Shown here: one piece after another, positions 9,459 through 18,625 of the stretch
How the letters are laid out: each line of letters opens with the position of its first letter
Position numbering within the stretch: the first letter of the stretch is position 1
NCBI GenBank assembly: GCA_015064395.1
Contig: SVSH01000015.1
Coordinates: 1 to 48,695 of the forward strand
Direction: 5' to 3'
Length of the DNA stretch: 48,695 nt
Source of the DNA: Oscillospiraceae bacterium
Lineage (GTDB): Bacteria; Bacillota; Clostridia; Oscillospirales; CAG-272
Notes under the pieces: model-generated
Databases searched by the model: none
What the model was told of the DNA's origin: nothing
The model's input: only the letters and a program-made list of their open reading frames with translations
Position numbers and translations under genes: made by a program

Positions 9459-9761
9459 ATGATCAATATAACCACAAAACAGCGAGCTTATCTTCGCTCG
9501 TTGGCCACGCACATCGATACCATCATGCAGATCGGTAAGGGTGGCGTTGGCGATGCTATGGTAAAAACGGTTTGCGACGCACTCGAAGCGCGCGAGCTGA
9601 TCAAAATGAAGGTGCTGGAAAACAGCGGGGAGGCAGTGCGCGACGTGGCTGAGGAATTGGCTAACGCCTGTGGTGCTGTGCTCGTAACGGTTATCGGCAA
9701 TAAGCTGGTGCTGTACCGTCCTGCGAGCGATTCCAAGCGCCGCAAGATCGAGCTGCCATGA
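9459..9761 (+). CDS. yhbY: YhbY, CRM-domain RNA-binding protein
   Basis: Small ribosome-assembly factor (about 100 aa) made of one CRM domain that binds rRNA in the 50S precursor. It contains the signature GKGG at 26-29 within IMQIGKGGV, the LIKMKVLENS strand, and the closing VIGNKLVLYRP. The last bases overlap nadD by ATGA, implying coupled translation. The order rdgB-yhbY-nadD-yqeK-rsfS is well conserved in Bacillota and links ribosome assembly with NAD synthesis. Confidence 0.93.
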   Translation: MINITTKQRAYLRSLATHIDTIMQIGKGGVGDAMVKTVCDALEARELIKMKVLENSGEAVRDVAEELANACGAVLVTVIGNKLVLYRPASDSKRRKIELP

Positions 9762-10381
9762 GGATCGGTATTTACGGCGGCAGCTTTTCGCCCGTTCACA
9801 ACGGGCACGTGGCGGCGGCCCGGGCCTTTATGGAGCAAATGTGGCTGGACGTGCTCTACATCATGCCGGCGGGCATTCCGCCCCACAAGCAGATGGAGGG
9901 CGACGCCAACCCCTGGCAACGCTTGAAAATGTGCGAGCTGGCCTTCGAGGGGATAGATGGCGTGCTGATCAGTGATCTGGAGATCCGCCGCGAGGGAAAA
10001 AGCTACACGGTGGACACCCTGCGGGCCATGGCCTCCGAGGAGCACAGGCTTTTCCTCTTGATGGGAACGGATATGCTCCTGACGCTCGATACCTGGCGCG
10101 AGCCCGAGGAGATCTTCCGCTTGTGTTACCCCGTCTACATGAGAAGGGAAGCGGCAGATCCGATTTTGGATGCCCGCATCGTTGCCAAAATTTCGGAATA
10201 TCAGCAAAAATACGGTAAGGTCGTCCGCCGCATTGTGGGAGACCCGATTGCGGTGTCTAGCACGGCGGTGCGAAAAGCCGTGGCGGCAGGTAAGGATATT
10301 TCAGGTATGGTGCCGTCTGCGGTGGAAAAATATATCCGTGAGAACGGATTGTATAAAAAAGAGGGAGGCGTGGCACAATGA
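9758..10381 (+). CDS. nadD: NadD, nicotinate mononucleotide adenylyltransferase
   Basis: Adenylates nicotinate mononucleotide to deamido-NAD in NAD synthesis. It shows the nucleotidyltransferase motif GGSFSPVHNGH (7-17; the HxGH site is 14-17) and the C-terminal SSTAVRKAV motif that binds ATP phosphates. It is 207 aa, normal for the family. Its ATG overlaps the yhbY stop and its own stop overlaps yqeK, both as ATGA, so three genes are translationally coupled. Confidence 0.95.
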   Translation: MRIGIYGGSFSPVHNGHVAAARAFMEQMWLDVLYIMPAGIPPHKQMEGDANPWQRLKMCELAFEGIDGVLISDLEIRREGKSYTVDTLRAMASEEHRLFLLMGTDMLLTLDTWREPEEIFRLCYPVYMRREAADPILDARIVAKISEYQQKYGKVVRRIVGDPIAVSSTAVRKAVAAGKDISGMVPSAVEKYIRENGLYKKEGGVAQ

Positions 10382-11034
10382 TGTTGAATGCATCCATCAG
10401 TGAAGCAATGCTCGATGAGTTGCGACAGTCGCTTGCCTCTAAAATGTCTCCCAAACGATATGTCCACACCTGTGCGGTGGAGGAAATGGTCGGGCGATTG
10501 TGCGCGCTGTATTGCCCCGAGGCCAAAGTGGAACTGCGCGCGGCGGCACTGCTACACGACCTGACCAAGGAAGAAAGTTTGCAAAACCAGTTGCAAATGT
10601 GCCGTGAGTTTGGTATAATGGTACGATCGGAGGATATACTCGCTCCCAAGACGTTTCACGCCAAAACGGCGGCGGAGCTGATCCGGCGCGACTATCCTGC
10701 GTTTGCAACGGAAACGGTCCTGTCGGCTGTCCGTTGGCACACCACAGGGCACGCGGACATGACACTGACGGAACAGCTTCTGTACCTGGCCGACTATATC
10801 GACGACAGCAGAAAATTCCCCGATTGTGTCCGCCTGCGCGACTATTTCTGGGGGGCGCAGCCCGAGCGTATGGACGAGGCTTCTCGTCTTTCGCATCTGC
10901 GGGACACACTGATCTTGTCTTACGATATGACCATGCGAAATCTGCTTGCCGAGAGCGTGCCGATCAGCCCGGACACGGTGCTGTCGCGCAACGATCTGAT
11001 CGCTTTGAGAGAAGGAGCGCGTGACGTTACATAA
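10378..11034 (+). CDS. yqeK: YqeK-type HD-domain hydrolase (diadenosine tetraphosphatase)
   Basis: HD-domain metal-dependent hydrolase. Members of the YqeK family cleave Ap4A symmetrically to two ADP. Metal ligands are visible: H30 (YVHTCAVEEM), HD at 60-61 (LLHDLTKE), and a third His cluster in VRWHTTGHADM, followed by the Asp of YLADYIDD. It is 218 aa, somewhat longer than the usual 190. GAGGGAG sits upstream of ATG 10378. It follows nadD by ATGA overlap and precedes an LCP-family gene. Confidence 0.9.
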   Translation: MMLNASISEAMLDELRQSLASKMSPKRYVHTCAVEEMVGRLCALYCPEAKVELRAAALLHDLTKEESLQNQLQMCREFGIMVRSEDILAPKTFHAKTAAELIRRDYPAFATETVLSAVRWHTTGHADMTLTEQLLYLADYIDDSRKFPDCVRLRDYFWGAQPERMDEASRLSHLRDTLILSYDMTMRNLLAESVPISPDTVLSRNDLIALREGARDVT

Positions 11035-11059
11035 TTCTGTATACAGAGGAGTGTAACGT

Positions 11060-12166
11060 ATGAAACGCAAGCTGACCGCCAAAGCCTTGATCTTACCCCT
11101 GCTCATCGCCTTTCTCGTGCTTCTGCCCCTGTTGGGCGCGGCCGTGATCGGTGAGCATCGCTACGCCCGCACACACCCCAAATATCTGCACCATTTTTGG
11201 CAACGGTTGCTCGGCGAGGAGGACGCGCAGACGTCCCTTATGGACGATGGGGGGATCCCTGCGGCGACAAGCACCGGGCGCATGAATATTTTGGTCATGG
11301 GCAAGGATCGGGCGGCAGGGCTGACGGACGTGATGATGATCGCCTCGCTGGATACCGAGCGGTATGAAGTGCAGTTGCTTCAGATTCCGCGTGACACGTA
11401 TGCCGCCTATACGGGTGCCGATTACAAAAAGATCAACGGCGCTTACGCCAAGCTTGGCGGGGAGGGCACAAGAAGCTTTTTGGCTCAAAACATGGGCATT
11501 GATCTGGATCATTACGTCGTCGTCGATCTGGACGTGCTGGGCGAGATGGTCGATATGATGGGCGGCGTGCGTATGAACGTGCCCGCAGACATGGATTACG
11601 ACGATCCGGACCAGAATCTGCATATACACCTCAAGGCAGGTGAGCAGGTGCTGGACGGGGAAATGGCGCAGATGTTCGTCCGTTTCCGGTCGGGCTATGC
11701 CTTGGCCGACGTGGGGCGCATGGATGCCCAAAAGCTGTTTTTGTCCTCCTTGGCAAAGGGGGCAAAGCAAAATCTGAACGTGGCACAGACGGTCAATCTG
11801 GTCTGCCGTTGCTTTGGAAAAATCAAGACGGATATGGGACTGGACGACTGCATCAGCTGTGCCAAGGCACTGCGACGGGTCGAGCTGTCCGATATGCATA
11901 TGACAACGCTTCCCGGCGCATCGGCACGCACGGGAGGGAAGAGCGGAGCCTGGTATTATATTCTCAACCGCGATGCGACAGCGACACTGCTGGAGCAGAG
12001 CATGGGGGGAAAACGCGCGGCGTTTGACCCAAAAGAGGTGTTTACCAACCGCCAAAAAGCTGCTTTTGACGAGATCTATCGCGCATCTGCGGAGACCTGC
12101 AAGAGCCGCGACTATACTGCCGAGGGGACGCTGGACGGAGAGCTTGACATCCGCCGCGTCTCGTGA
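11060..12166 (+). CDS. LytR-CpsA-Psr (LCP) family wall glycopolymer transferase
   Basis: Membrane-anchored enzyme of the LCP family, which transfers undecaprenyl-linked polymers (teichoic acids or capsular glycans) to peptidoglycan. It has a short cytoplasmic N-terminus (MKRKLTAK) and one transmembrane helix at about 9-30, then the extracellular LCP domain at about 74-245. Pyrophosphate-binding residues are recognisable: D90 in GLTDVMM, R111-D112 in QIPRDTY, and KINGAYAKLG at 123-132. It is 368 aa. AGAGGAG (11045-11051) fixes the start. The position between yqeK and rsfS is common in Clostridia. The acceptor polymer cannot be told from sequence. Confidence 0.92.
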   Translation: MKRKLTAKALILPLLIAFLVLLPLLGAAVIGEHRYARTHPKYLHHFWQRLLGEEDAQTSLMDDGGIPAATSTGRMNILVMGKDRAAGLTDVMMIASLDTERYEVQLLQIPRDTYAAYTGADYKKINGAYAKLGGEGTRSFLAQNMGIDLDHYVVVDLDVLGEMVDMMGGVRMNVPADMDYDDPDQNLHIHLKAGEQVLDGEMAQMFVRFRSGYALADVGRMDAQKLFLSSLAKGAKQNLNVAQTVNLVCRCFGKIKTDMGLDDCISCAKALRRVELSDMHMTTLPGASARTGGKSGAWYYILNRDATATLLEQSMGGKRAAFDPKEVFTNRQKAAFDEIYRASAETCKSRDYTAEGTLDGELDIRRVS

Positions 12167-12214
12167 CCCGGACGATACATAAAATCTACATACATAAAAA
12201 GGATAAGGAAAGCC

Positions 12215-12652
12215 ATGGAAGAAAATTTGATGATGAACAAGGCAGAGACCACCGACACCGAGTTTTGGTCAGAGGAGGAATACCGTAAGCTGCCTACCTT
12301 GAAGGGGGCCGATCCCCTGGAGCTGGCGCGCGAGATCGCTCGCATCCTGGACAACAAAAGAGGCCGCGACATCAAGGTGCTGCACGTAGAGGATAAGACC
12401 GAGATCGCAGATTACTTTGTTCTGTGTACGGCAAACTCGAATACCCACATCAAGTCGCTCGTGGGCGAGGTGGAGTACAGACTGGACCTGCGTGGCGTGG
12501 ATAGCCACCACGTCGAGGGCCGCGACAACGGCACCTGGGTCATCGCGGACTACTATCACGTCATCGTTCACGTGTTCAGCCGCGAGGCAAGAGAATTTTA
12601 CAATTTGGACAAGCTGTACGGCGATGCGCCCGAGGCTGCCACGGAAATCTGA
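12215..12652 (+). CDS. rsfS: RsfS, ribosomal silencing factor
   Basis: Binds ribosomal protein L14 on the 50S subunit and blocks joining to 30S during starvation. The DUF143 core spans about 28-135: LELAREIARILDNKRGRDIKVLHVED, then ADYFVLCTANSNTHIKSLVGEV and the diagnostic GTWVIADYYHVIVHVFSREAREFYNLDKLYGDA. There is an N-terminal extension of about 30 residues rich in Glu and Thr; the in-frame Met codons at 12230 and 12233 would shorten it. The spacer after the LCP gene is 48 bases with no clear terminator. leuS follows 29 bases downstream. Confidence 0.94.
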   Translation: MEENLMMNKAETTDTEFWSEEEYRKLPTLKGADPLELAREIARILDNKRGRDIKVLHVEDKTEIADYFVLCTANSNTHIKSLVGEVEYRLDLRGVDSHHVEGRDNGTWVIADYYHVIVHVFSREAREFYNLDKLYGDAPEAATEI

Positions 12653-12681
12653 TCTGACATCAATGAAAGAGGAGAATATAT

Positions 12682-15078
12682 ATGAAATACGATGTTTCTG
12701 CAGTAGAACAAAAATGGCAGAAGAAATGGGAAGAGGCCGGCATTTTTAATGCCGAGGATTATTCCGAGAAGCCGAAGTTCTACGGACTTGTTGAGTTCCC
12801 GTACCCTTCGGGCTCGGGTATGCACGTGGGACATATCAAGGCCTATTCCGGTCTTGAGGTCATCTCTCGAAAGAGAAGAATGCAGGGCTATAACGTGCTG
12901 TTTCCCATCGGCTTTGACGCCTTCGGTCTGCCTACTGAAAACTCGGCCATCAAGACGGGCGTTCACCCCAGAGAGCTGACCGACCGCAACATCGCCAAGT
13001 TTTCGAGCCAGCTTCGCCGCGTCGGTTTTTCCTTTGACTGGAACCGCGTGGTCGATACCACCGAGGAGGATTACTATAAGTGGACGCAATACATATTCCT
13101 CAAGCTGTTTGAGAAGGGTCTTGCGTTCCGTGATACCGCCCTTGTCAACTACTGCCCCCACTGTAAGGTCGTTCTCTCCAACGAGGACTCGCAGGGCGGT
13201 AAGTGCGATATCTGTAAATCGGATATCATTCAGAAGTCCAAGGACGTTTGGTATCTGCGCATCACCGAGTATGCCGATAAGCTGCTCCAGGGCCTGGACG
13301 AGGTCGACTACCTGCCCAACATCAAGCAGCAGCAGGTCAACTGGATCGGTAAATCTCGCGGTGCGTTCGTCAACTTCGGTGTCACCGGCACAGACGAAAC
13401 GCTTCGCATCTACACGACCCGCCCCGACACGCTGTTCGGCGTGACCTTTATGGTCATCGCGCCCGAGCATCCCATGATCAAGGCGATGGCCGATCGCATC
13501 ACCAACATGGATGCCGTCAAGGCTTACCAGGAGGAGTGCGCCAAGAAGACCGAGTTTGAGCGTACTCAGCTGGTCAAGGATAAGACGGGCGTTTGTCTGG
13601 AGGGCATTCGCGGCATCAACCCCGTCAACGGCAAGGAAATTCCCATCTATATCGCCGACTACGTCATGATGGGCTACGGTACGGGCGCTATTATGGCCGT
13701 TCCCGCTCACGACGAGCGTGACTATGCCTTTGCCAAGAAGTTTGGCATCGACATCATCGAGGTGATCCAGGGCGGTAACATCGAGGAGGCCGCTTACACA
13801 GGCGACGGTCCCATGGTCAACTCCGATTTCCTCAACGCTTACGATAACAAGGCTGACTCGATCGCCGCTATGATCGATTGGCTGCAGGAGAAGGGCATCG
13901 GCGAGGGCGGTGTGCAGTTTAAGATGAAGGACTGGGCCTTCAACCGTCAGAGATACTGGGGTGAGCCCATCCCGATCATCCACTGTCCTACCTGCGGCAT
14001 GGTTCCCGTTCCTTACGAGGAGCTGCCGTTGCGCCTGCCTCCCGTGACCGAGTTTGAGCCCGGTCAGGGCGGTGAATCCCCTTTGGCAAGACTGGACTAC
14101 TACGTCAATTGCACCTGCCCCAAGTGCGGCGGTGCGGCTAAGCGCGAGACCGACACCATGCCTCAGTGGGCTGGCTCGTCCTGGTACTTCCTGCGCTATA
14201 TCGATCCCAAGAACGACAAGGCGATCGCCGATCCGGACAAACTGAAGTATTGGATGTCCGTTGACTGGTACAACGGCGGTATGGAGCACGTCACCCGTCA
14301 CATGATCTATTCTCGTTTCTGGCATCACTTCCTGTACGATATCGGCGAGGTTCCTTGCGCCGAGCCTTACGCCAAGAGAACGGCACAGGGCCTGATTTTG
14401 GGTCCTGACGGCGAGAAGATGTCCAAGTCGCGCGGTAACACGGTCGATCCCAACGAGGTCGTTGATGCTTACGGTGCCGACGTTCTGCGTACCTACATCC
14501 TGTTTATGGGTGACTACGGCAGTGCCGCTCCCTGGTCGGAAAACGGAGTCAAGGGTTGCAAGAGATTCCTTGACCGATTTGCTGACGTGGCAGATCTGGT
14601 TAAGCCCGAGGGTACGTCTGCGGCGCTGGAGACTGCCATCCACAAGACCATCAAGAAGGTCAATGCGGATATCGAGGACATGAAGTTCAATACGGCCATC
14701 GCCGCTATGATGGGCCTGCTCAACGAGATCTACGAGGCCGGCTCGATTGCAAAAGACGATTACAGTATGCTGGTCCGTCTGCTTTGCCCCATCGCGCCTC
14801 ACCTGTGCGAGGAGCTCTGGGAGAGCATGGGCGGTAAGGGCTTCTGCTCCATGGCCGCATGGCCCGAGTATGACGAAGCAAAGACGGTCGATCAGGTGAT
14901 CGAGCTGCCTGTTCAGGTCAACGGTAAGGTCAGAGGTAAGATCACCGTTGCGGCTGATGCTACCAAGGATGACGTTCTCGCCGCTGCTAAGGCACAGGTC
15001 ACCACTCAACTCGAGGGCAAGACCGTGATCAAGGAGATCGTCGTTCCCGGCAAGCTCGTTAGCTTGGTCGTAAAATAA
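12682..15078 (+). CDS. leuS: Leucyl-tRNA synthetase
   Basis: Class I aminoacyl-tRNA synthetase charging tRNA-Leu. HIGH motif as HVGH at 48-51 (PYPSGSGMHVGH), KMSKS at 579-583 (DGEKMSKSRGNTVDP). The first zinc-binding knuckle is YCPHCK...CDICK and the second CPTCG...CPKCGG. The CP1 editing domain contains the TTRPDTLFG motif. The C-terminal domain ends VKGKI-type as VNGKVRGKITV. It is 798 aa, typical of Bacillota. GAGGAG (12669-12674) precedes the start. The codons are strongly biased to C/G-ending forms, consistent with high expression. Confidence 0.97.
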   Translation: MKYDVSAVEQKWQKKWEEAGIFNAEDYSEKPKFYGLVEFPYPSGSGMHVGHIKAYSGLEVISRKRRMQGYNVLFPIGFDAFGLPTENSAIKTGVHPRELTDRNIAKFSSQLRRVGFSFDWNRVVDTTEEDYYKWTQYIFLKLFEKGLAFRDTALVNYCPHCKVVLSNEDSQGGKCDICKSDIIQKSKDVWYLRITEYADKLLQGLDEVDYLPNIKQQQVNWIGKSRGAFVNFGVTGTDETLRIYTTRPDTLFGVTFMVIAPEHPMIKAMADRITNMDAVKAYQEECAKKTEFERTQLVKDKTGVCLEGIRGINPVNGKEIPIYIADYVMMGYGTGAIMAVPAHDERDYAFAKKFGIDIIEVIQGGNIEEAAYTGDGPMVNSDFLNAYDNKADSIAAMIDWLQEKGIGEGGVQFKMKDWAFNRQRYWGEPIPIIHCPTCGMVPVPYEELPLRLPPVTEFEPGQGGESPLARLDYYVNCTCPKCGGAAKRETDTMPQWAGSSWYFLRYIDPKNDKAIADPDKLKYWMSVDWYNGGMEHVTRHMIYSRFWHHFLYDIGEVPCAEPYAKRTAQGLILGPDGEKMSKSRGNTVDPNEVVDAYGADVLRTYILFMGDYGSAAPWSENGVKGCKRFLDRFADVADLVKPEGTSAALETAIHKTIKKVNADIEDMKFNTAIAAMMGLLNEIYEAGSIAKDDYSMLVRLLCPIAPHLCEELWESMGGKGFCSMAAWPEYDEAKTVDQVIELPVQVNGKVRGKITVAADATKDDVLAAAKAQVTTQLEGKTVIKEIVVPGKLVSLVVK

Positions 15079-15103
15079 AATTTAGCAAATATACTAAAAA
15101 CTA

Positions 15104-15132
15104 TTGACAAACGATGAAAAATCGGTTATAAT
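15104..15132 (+). promoter_or_regulatory. Consensus sigma-A promoter for rpsU
   Basis: TTGACA at 15104-15109 and TATAAT at 15127-15132 separated by exactly 17 bases: a perfect consensus. It lies 68 bases before the rpsU start, so rpsU can be expressed apart from the upstream housekeeping run. Confidence 0.92.
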
Positions 15133-15200
15133 AATCGAGTGAGTTTTCAGAATGAAGCCATGGTGGCTTATTGCTGAACCAGCGGAGGGAGGGATAAGAA

Positions 15201-15377
15201 ATGGCAGAAGTAAGAGTCAAGGAAGGCGAGTCTTTGGACAGCGCACTCCGTCGCTTTAAGCGTCAGGTCGCTCGCTCTGGGACCTTGGCAGAGCTCCGCA
15301 AGAGAGAATGCTACGAAAAGCCCAGCGTAAAGCGCAAGAAGAAGTCTGAGGCTGCAAGAAAGCGCAAGTATAAATAA
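15201..15377 (+). CDS. rpsU: 30S ribosomal protein S21
   Basis: A 58-aa basic protein starting [21 protein letters not shown] and ending in a Lys/Arg-rich tail ([15 protein letters not shown]), the standard S21 pattern including RREC-like [11 protein letters not shown]21 helps the 30S subunit engage mRNA. The strong ribosome binding site GGAGGGAGGGAT (15184-15195) fixes the start. It has its own consensus promoter and its own terminator, so it is a monocistronic unit. It is shorter than common gene-length cut-offs and easy to miss. Confidence 0.96.
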   Translation: MAEVRVKEGESLDSALRRFKRQVARSGTLAELRKRECYEKPSVKRKKKSEAARKRKYK

Positions 15378-15390
15378 TGCTTTGCAAGAG

Positions 15391-15424
15391 AGCAGGTAGG
15401 TCGTGTACCTACCTGCTTTTTTTG
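15391..15424 (+). terminator. Rho-independent terminator of rpsU
   Basis: A perfect 11-bp stem AGCAGGTAGGT/ACCTACCTGCT (15391-15401 with 15407-15417), 5-base loop, followed at once by a run of eight T. Confidence 0.95.
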
Positions 15425-15443
15425 TTGAATTTGTGTATAAAGG

Positions 15444-15472
15444 TTGACAAAATCTAAAAACGATGATATAAT
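15444..15472 (+). promoter_or_regulatory. Consensus promoter for the small membrane protein gene
   Basis: TTGACA at 15444-15449, 17-base spacer, TATAAT at 15467-15472. It lies just after the rpsU terminator and about 50 bases before the next start codon. Confidence 0.9.
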
Positions 15473-15523
15473 GATAGCAACAAAGGCAACTTTGTACAAA
15501 TTATTTTATAAGGGGTACATATC

Positions 15524-15775
15524 ATGGCAAAAAGTGGCTCTATCACCGCTTCCTACGAAGCACTCCCTAAGTTGTTGAAGGTTATTCTGCAGCTGTTCTT
15601 TGGTGGTCTTATTGGCGGTATTTATCGTATTATTCGTTTCTTCGAGACCAAAAATGTTGTTACCTTGATTGCCGGCATCCTTTGTCTGTTTACCGGTATC
15701 GGAAACGGCATTGCGTGGATCGTCGACCTGATCACCGAGATCTTCGGCAATCGCATCTCGGTTCTGGCTGCCTAA
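15524..15775 (+). CDS. Conserved small membrane protein (two helices), function unknown
   Basis: An 83-aa protein with two hydrophobic segments (about 15-40 and 44-66, the second running LIAGILCLFTGIGNGIAWIVDLI). I know similar proteins from Clostridia only as hypotheticals; the ITASYEALPKLLKVILQLFFGGLIGGIYRI start and WIVDLITE end look like that group. AGGGG (15511-15515) precedes the ATG. It is monocistronic, with a consensus promoter and a strong terminator, so it is probably well expressed. No enzymatic motif is visible. Confidence 0.8.
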   Translation: MAKSGSITASYEALPKLLKVILQLFFGGLIGGIYRIIRFFETKNVVTLIAGILCLFTGIGNGIAWIVDLITEIFGNRISVLAA

Positions 15776-15784
15776 TTTAAGCAT

Positions 15785-15816
15785 AAAAAAAGAGGCTGAT
15801 ACAGCCTCTTTTTTTA
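15785..15816. terminator. Bidirectional terminator between convergent genes
   Basis: AGAGGCTG/CAGCCTCT stem (15791-15798 with 15802-15809), 3-base loop, flanked by six A on the left and seven T on the right. It can stop transcription from the + small membrane gene and from the - GH31 operon ending at 15826. Confidence 0.93.
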
Positions 15817-15825
15817 TTTTGTCTT

Positions 15826-17535
15826 TTATTGCTTTACAAACACGGGAATGCGATCGGTGGTGACTTCGATCCAGCCCTGCTCGTACAGCGCCTCGGAATA
15901 GTAATCCTTCCATTTGCCGGCAGGGAGATAGACACGTCTCGTCTGCTCGCCGCACACCATAGGGGCGACCAGCATATCGTCACAGAAGAGATACTCGTCG
16001 TCGATGCGATAGGTCTCGGGGTCACTCGTGTAATCGCTGACCAGCGCACGTACGGGAGGAAGACCCGTGTCGTGATAGACCTTGAAGGCCTGCACCAGCT
16101 TGGGGATCAGACGCTCACGCTCCTTCATCAGGTCGCGGATTTCCTCCTCGCAGTCGTGATCCAGCCAAGGTAGCTTCTCACAGTACCAGCCGTTGATGAG
16201 GCACTGGGGCGAGAACACGATGGTCTGCATACGGCGAATGAGCTCCTCGCGGCTCTTGGCATCGCGTAATTCGGGCGTCCATAGAATACCCGAAAATCCG
16301 GCTGTGGCAAGACCGCGAATGAAGTCCTTGTGATCATACAGATCGCTGTACAGGACGAAGGGATAGGACGAGCACAAGGCACCTGCAGAGCGTACCGAGG
16401 ACAAGGTCGGCTTGCCGTCCAGTGCTTCAAGCATGGTCTTCATGTAAAGCGTGCCCAGCATGGAGTGGTACTGCTGACCGTCCATACCGCCGGGGAATTC
16501 GGAGCAGAGCGGGAAGGACCAGCTACTGCTGATGTAATCGCTGCCGTCACACTCATCGAGCTTGAAGCCGTCGATGGTATCGAACATGACGTTCTGCTTG
16601 TGATGGTCCGCAAACGTCTTTCTGACCTCGGGAAGGGAGAGGTCGGGTACGACACCGCCCCATACCTCAAAATCGCCGTGAAGGCCCGCAATCCGCGGGT
16701 AGATGGGTGAGGTCGGATGGGTGAAGCAGTGCTCCCACAGGTTGATGTGGTAGCCCATGTCGGTCAGTTCCTTCACCATGCCGCGGGGATCGGAATACAG
16801 ATTGTCATTCCACACAAAGGAACAGGAGTAGGCTCTGGTCTGCCAGCCCGGCTCAAGCCCCAGAATGCCGACGGGCATATCATGCTCGCGCAGATATTTG
16901 GCGGTCTCCAGGATCTGCTCCTGGGAATAGCGGGAGCAGCAACGATAGAAGGGGGTAAGACCCCATTCGGGCACGGAGCAACCACCGCCAGAAAGCATAT
17001 TGTACTGGCTGACGATATCCGTGATGGTGTCGCCCTCGATGATGTAAATATCCACACCGTCGGCGGCAGGGATGTTAGCCGCGATGGTGACCTCGCCCGC
17101 CAGCTCTCTTTGTGCGTAGAGAGTCTCGGTCGATACCGCGATCTCACGCTCGCCCTCATACTGGCTGGGTCTGCCGGCACGGGGACGGCCAAAGTCAAAT
17201 TCAACGTAACGGGCCGTGTCGAAGTAAATACCGTAACCGGCCGTGCTGACGAAGAAGGGAACGGGAGCGTGCGAGTCGCCCGTGGCCGAGATGGGGTCCG
17301 AGTTGACACGGGTGACCATTTGACGGTTGGTCAGATTAAAGATCTTGAGCTGGAGTCCCAAGCCATAGATCTGCTCGCCCGGCTGCATGGGAAATTCCAA
17401 GCGGCAACCGCGGGCGGTAGTCTTGAAACGAATGCGGTCCACGGCATAGTGGATGGGTCGTTCTATATACTGAAATCCGTCGCAGAAGACGGAGGGCACC
17501 AGTGCTTCCGGAGTGCCGAAGGTAAGCTTTTTCAT
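15826..17535 (-). CDS. Glycoside hydrolase family 31 enzyme, cytosolic
   Basis: Retaining alpha-glycosidase of family GH31 (alpha-glucosidase/alpha-xylosidase group), 569 aa with no signal peptide, so presumably cytosolic. The N-terminal galactose-mutarotase-like beta-sandwich (about 30-180, STAGYGIYFDTARYVEFDFG) leads into the (beta/alpha)8 barrel. The nucleophile is D327 in GFKLDECD; GLEPGWQT (226-233) and INLWEHCF (264-271) are substrate-lining loops. It resembles the catalytic part of the lipoprotein GH31 at 31627-35340 and may act on its products. It is the last gene of a four-gene operon and is shorter than most GH31 proteins because it lacks C-terminal modules. Substrate unknown. Confidence 0.9.
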   Translation of the reverse strand: MKKLTFGTPEALVPSVFCDGFQYIERPIHYAVDRIRFKTTARGCRLEFPMQPGEQIYGLGLQLKIFNLTNRQMVTRVNSDPISATGDSHAPVPFFVSTAGYGIYFDTARYVEFDFGRPRAGRPSQYEGEREIAVSTETLYAQRELAGEVTIAANIPAADGVDIYIIEGDTITDIVSQYNMLSGGGCSVPEWGLTPFYRCCSRYSQEQILETAKYLREHDMPVGILGLEPGWQTRAYSCSFVWNDNLYSDPRGMVKELTDMGYHINLWEHCFTHPTSPIYPRIAGLHGDFEVWGGVVPDLSLPEVRKTFADHHKQNVMFDTIDGFKLDECDGSDYISSSWSFPLCSEFPGGMDGQQYHSMLGTLYMKTMLEALDGKPTLSSVRSAGALCSSYPFVLYSDLYDHKDFIRGLATAGFSGILWTPELRDAKSREELIRRMQTIVFSPQCLINGWYCEKLPWLDHDCEEEIRDLMKERERLIPKLVQAFKVYHDTGLPPVRALVSDYTSDPETYRIDDEYLFCDDMLVAPMVCGEQTRRVYLPAGKWKDYYSEALYEQGWIEVTTDRIPVFVKQ

Positions 17536-17560
17536 GACAGACTCCTTTGGAGAGGGGAAA

Positions 17561-18601
17561 TTATGGTTCGATGGGCAGGCTGTAAACGTGGCGACCGCGA
17601 ATGAAATTACCGAAGATGTACTTTTTGCAAGCGGATTCGGTCAGATAGTAGACGCGACCGTCGCGAACGACCATTTCCTCGCTCATAGGCGGTGCCTCAA
17701 GATCGCGGATGAGATGATTGGCATCCAGATACCAAACAGGAACGTTGACGCCGTCGATCTCCAGGGCGTTGTCGGCAGATTCCTGGTTGGCGAGCACGTT
17801 CTTATAGAAAATCAAATGCGACTTGGAAAGACCGTAGGAGGTAGAAAGAATGAAGCCACCGTCCTCGGTGCGGACCATGCCCTGAACCTGTCCCGTGACG
17901 GACAAAAGAAGGGCAGGGACGCCGGCCTTAATGCCTGTTGCGGAAGCGTCTTCAAGGGGATACGCGCAGATGAGCGCATGGTGCTCGACATCACCGGATA
18001 CGGAGAAGGTGTGAGACTCCTTGGTGGGATAGTCGCCCTCGCGGTAAAATTCACCCACCCACAGGTATTCGCCGTCAACGTAGCAGTAGGCCGCGCGGCT
18101 CTCGGGCTGGAAGGAGGTGGTCAGCTTGATGCCGTCGCCCGCCTTGGCCGCGAGCAACTCGTCAAAGGAGAAGACCCACACGCAGTTGTCCTCGCCCTCG
18201 CCGTCATTGGCAAGCCACACCAGCTTACCGTCGGTGGTGATGCCGCCCGTGTGTCCCGTGTAGGGGGCGCCGTCCTTGGTGAGCAGCTCGACGTGGTGGG
18301 CGTCCTTTTCGTTGCCCTCGGGAATGAGATATACGCGGCTGGCGCTCTCACCGTCCGTCATATAGCCACACTGAATGTACAGCTTTTGCTCAGGCAGATA
18401 GGTAAAGCCCTGGGGAACGACACCGTCCGAAAGACCGGGAATGCGGAATTCCTTTTGTGCGTCCCGGAAGAAGTCAGAGAACACCGCAGGGGTGAACAGG
18501 TGTGCGCCGGGCAGCAGCACGATGACGAGCGCTAACAGGGAGCACAGCACGATCAAGGCGATCTTGCCGATCTTTTTGAGAAGGCAGGGTTTGTTTTTCA
18601 T
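17561..18601 (-). CDS. Membrane-anchored propeller-like protein, function unknown
   Basis: 346 aa with a cytoplasmic basic N-terminus and one hydrophobic segment at about 11-32 (IGKIALIVLCSLLALVIVLLPGA), an uncleaved anchor or signal peptide. The outer part has repeated short beta-rich blocks with Gly-Asp-Gly turns (GITTDGKLVWLANDGEG, CYVDGEYLWVGEFYREG, RTEDGGFILSTSYG, VVRDGRVYYLTESA), as in beta-propeller sensor or lactonase-like folds, but no family was recognised with certainty. It sits 24 bases after the AKR gene and 25 before GH31, so it shares the operon. A role in binding or processing a sugar at the cell surface is inference. Confidence 0.7.
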   Translation of the reverse strand: MKNKPCLLKKIGKIALIVLCSLLALVIVLLPGAHLFTPAVFSDFFRDAQKEFRIPGLSDGVVPQGFTYLPEQKLYIQCGYMTDGESASRVYLIPEGNEKDAHHVELLTKDGAPYTGHTGGITTDGKLVWLANDGEGEDNCVWVFSFDELLAAKAGDGIKLTTSFQPESRAAYCYVDGEYLWVGEFYREGDYPTKESHTFSVSGDVEHHALICAYPLEDASATGIKAGVPALLLSVTGQVQGMVRTEDGGFILSTSYGLSKSHLIFYKNVLANQESADNALEIDGVNVPVWYLDANHLIRDLEAPPMSEEMVVRDGRVYYLTESACKKYIFGNFIRGRHVYSLPIEP

Positions 18602-18625
18602 GATAAAAATCCTTTCTTTTTATGG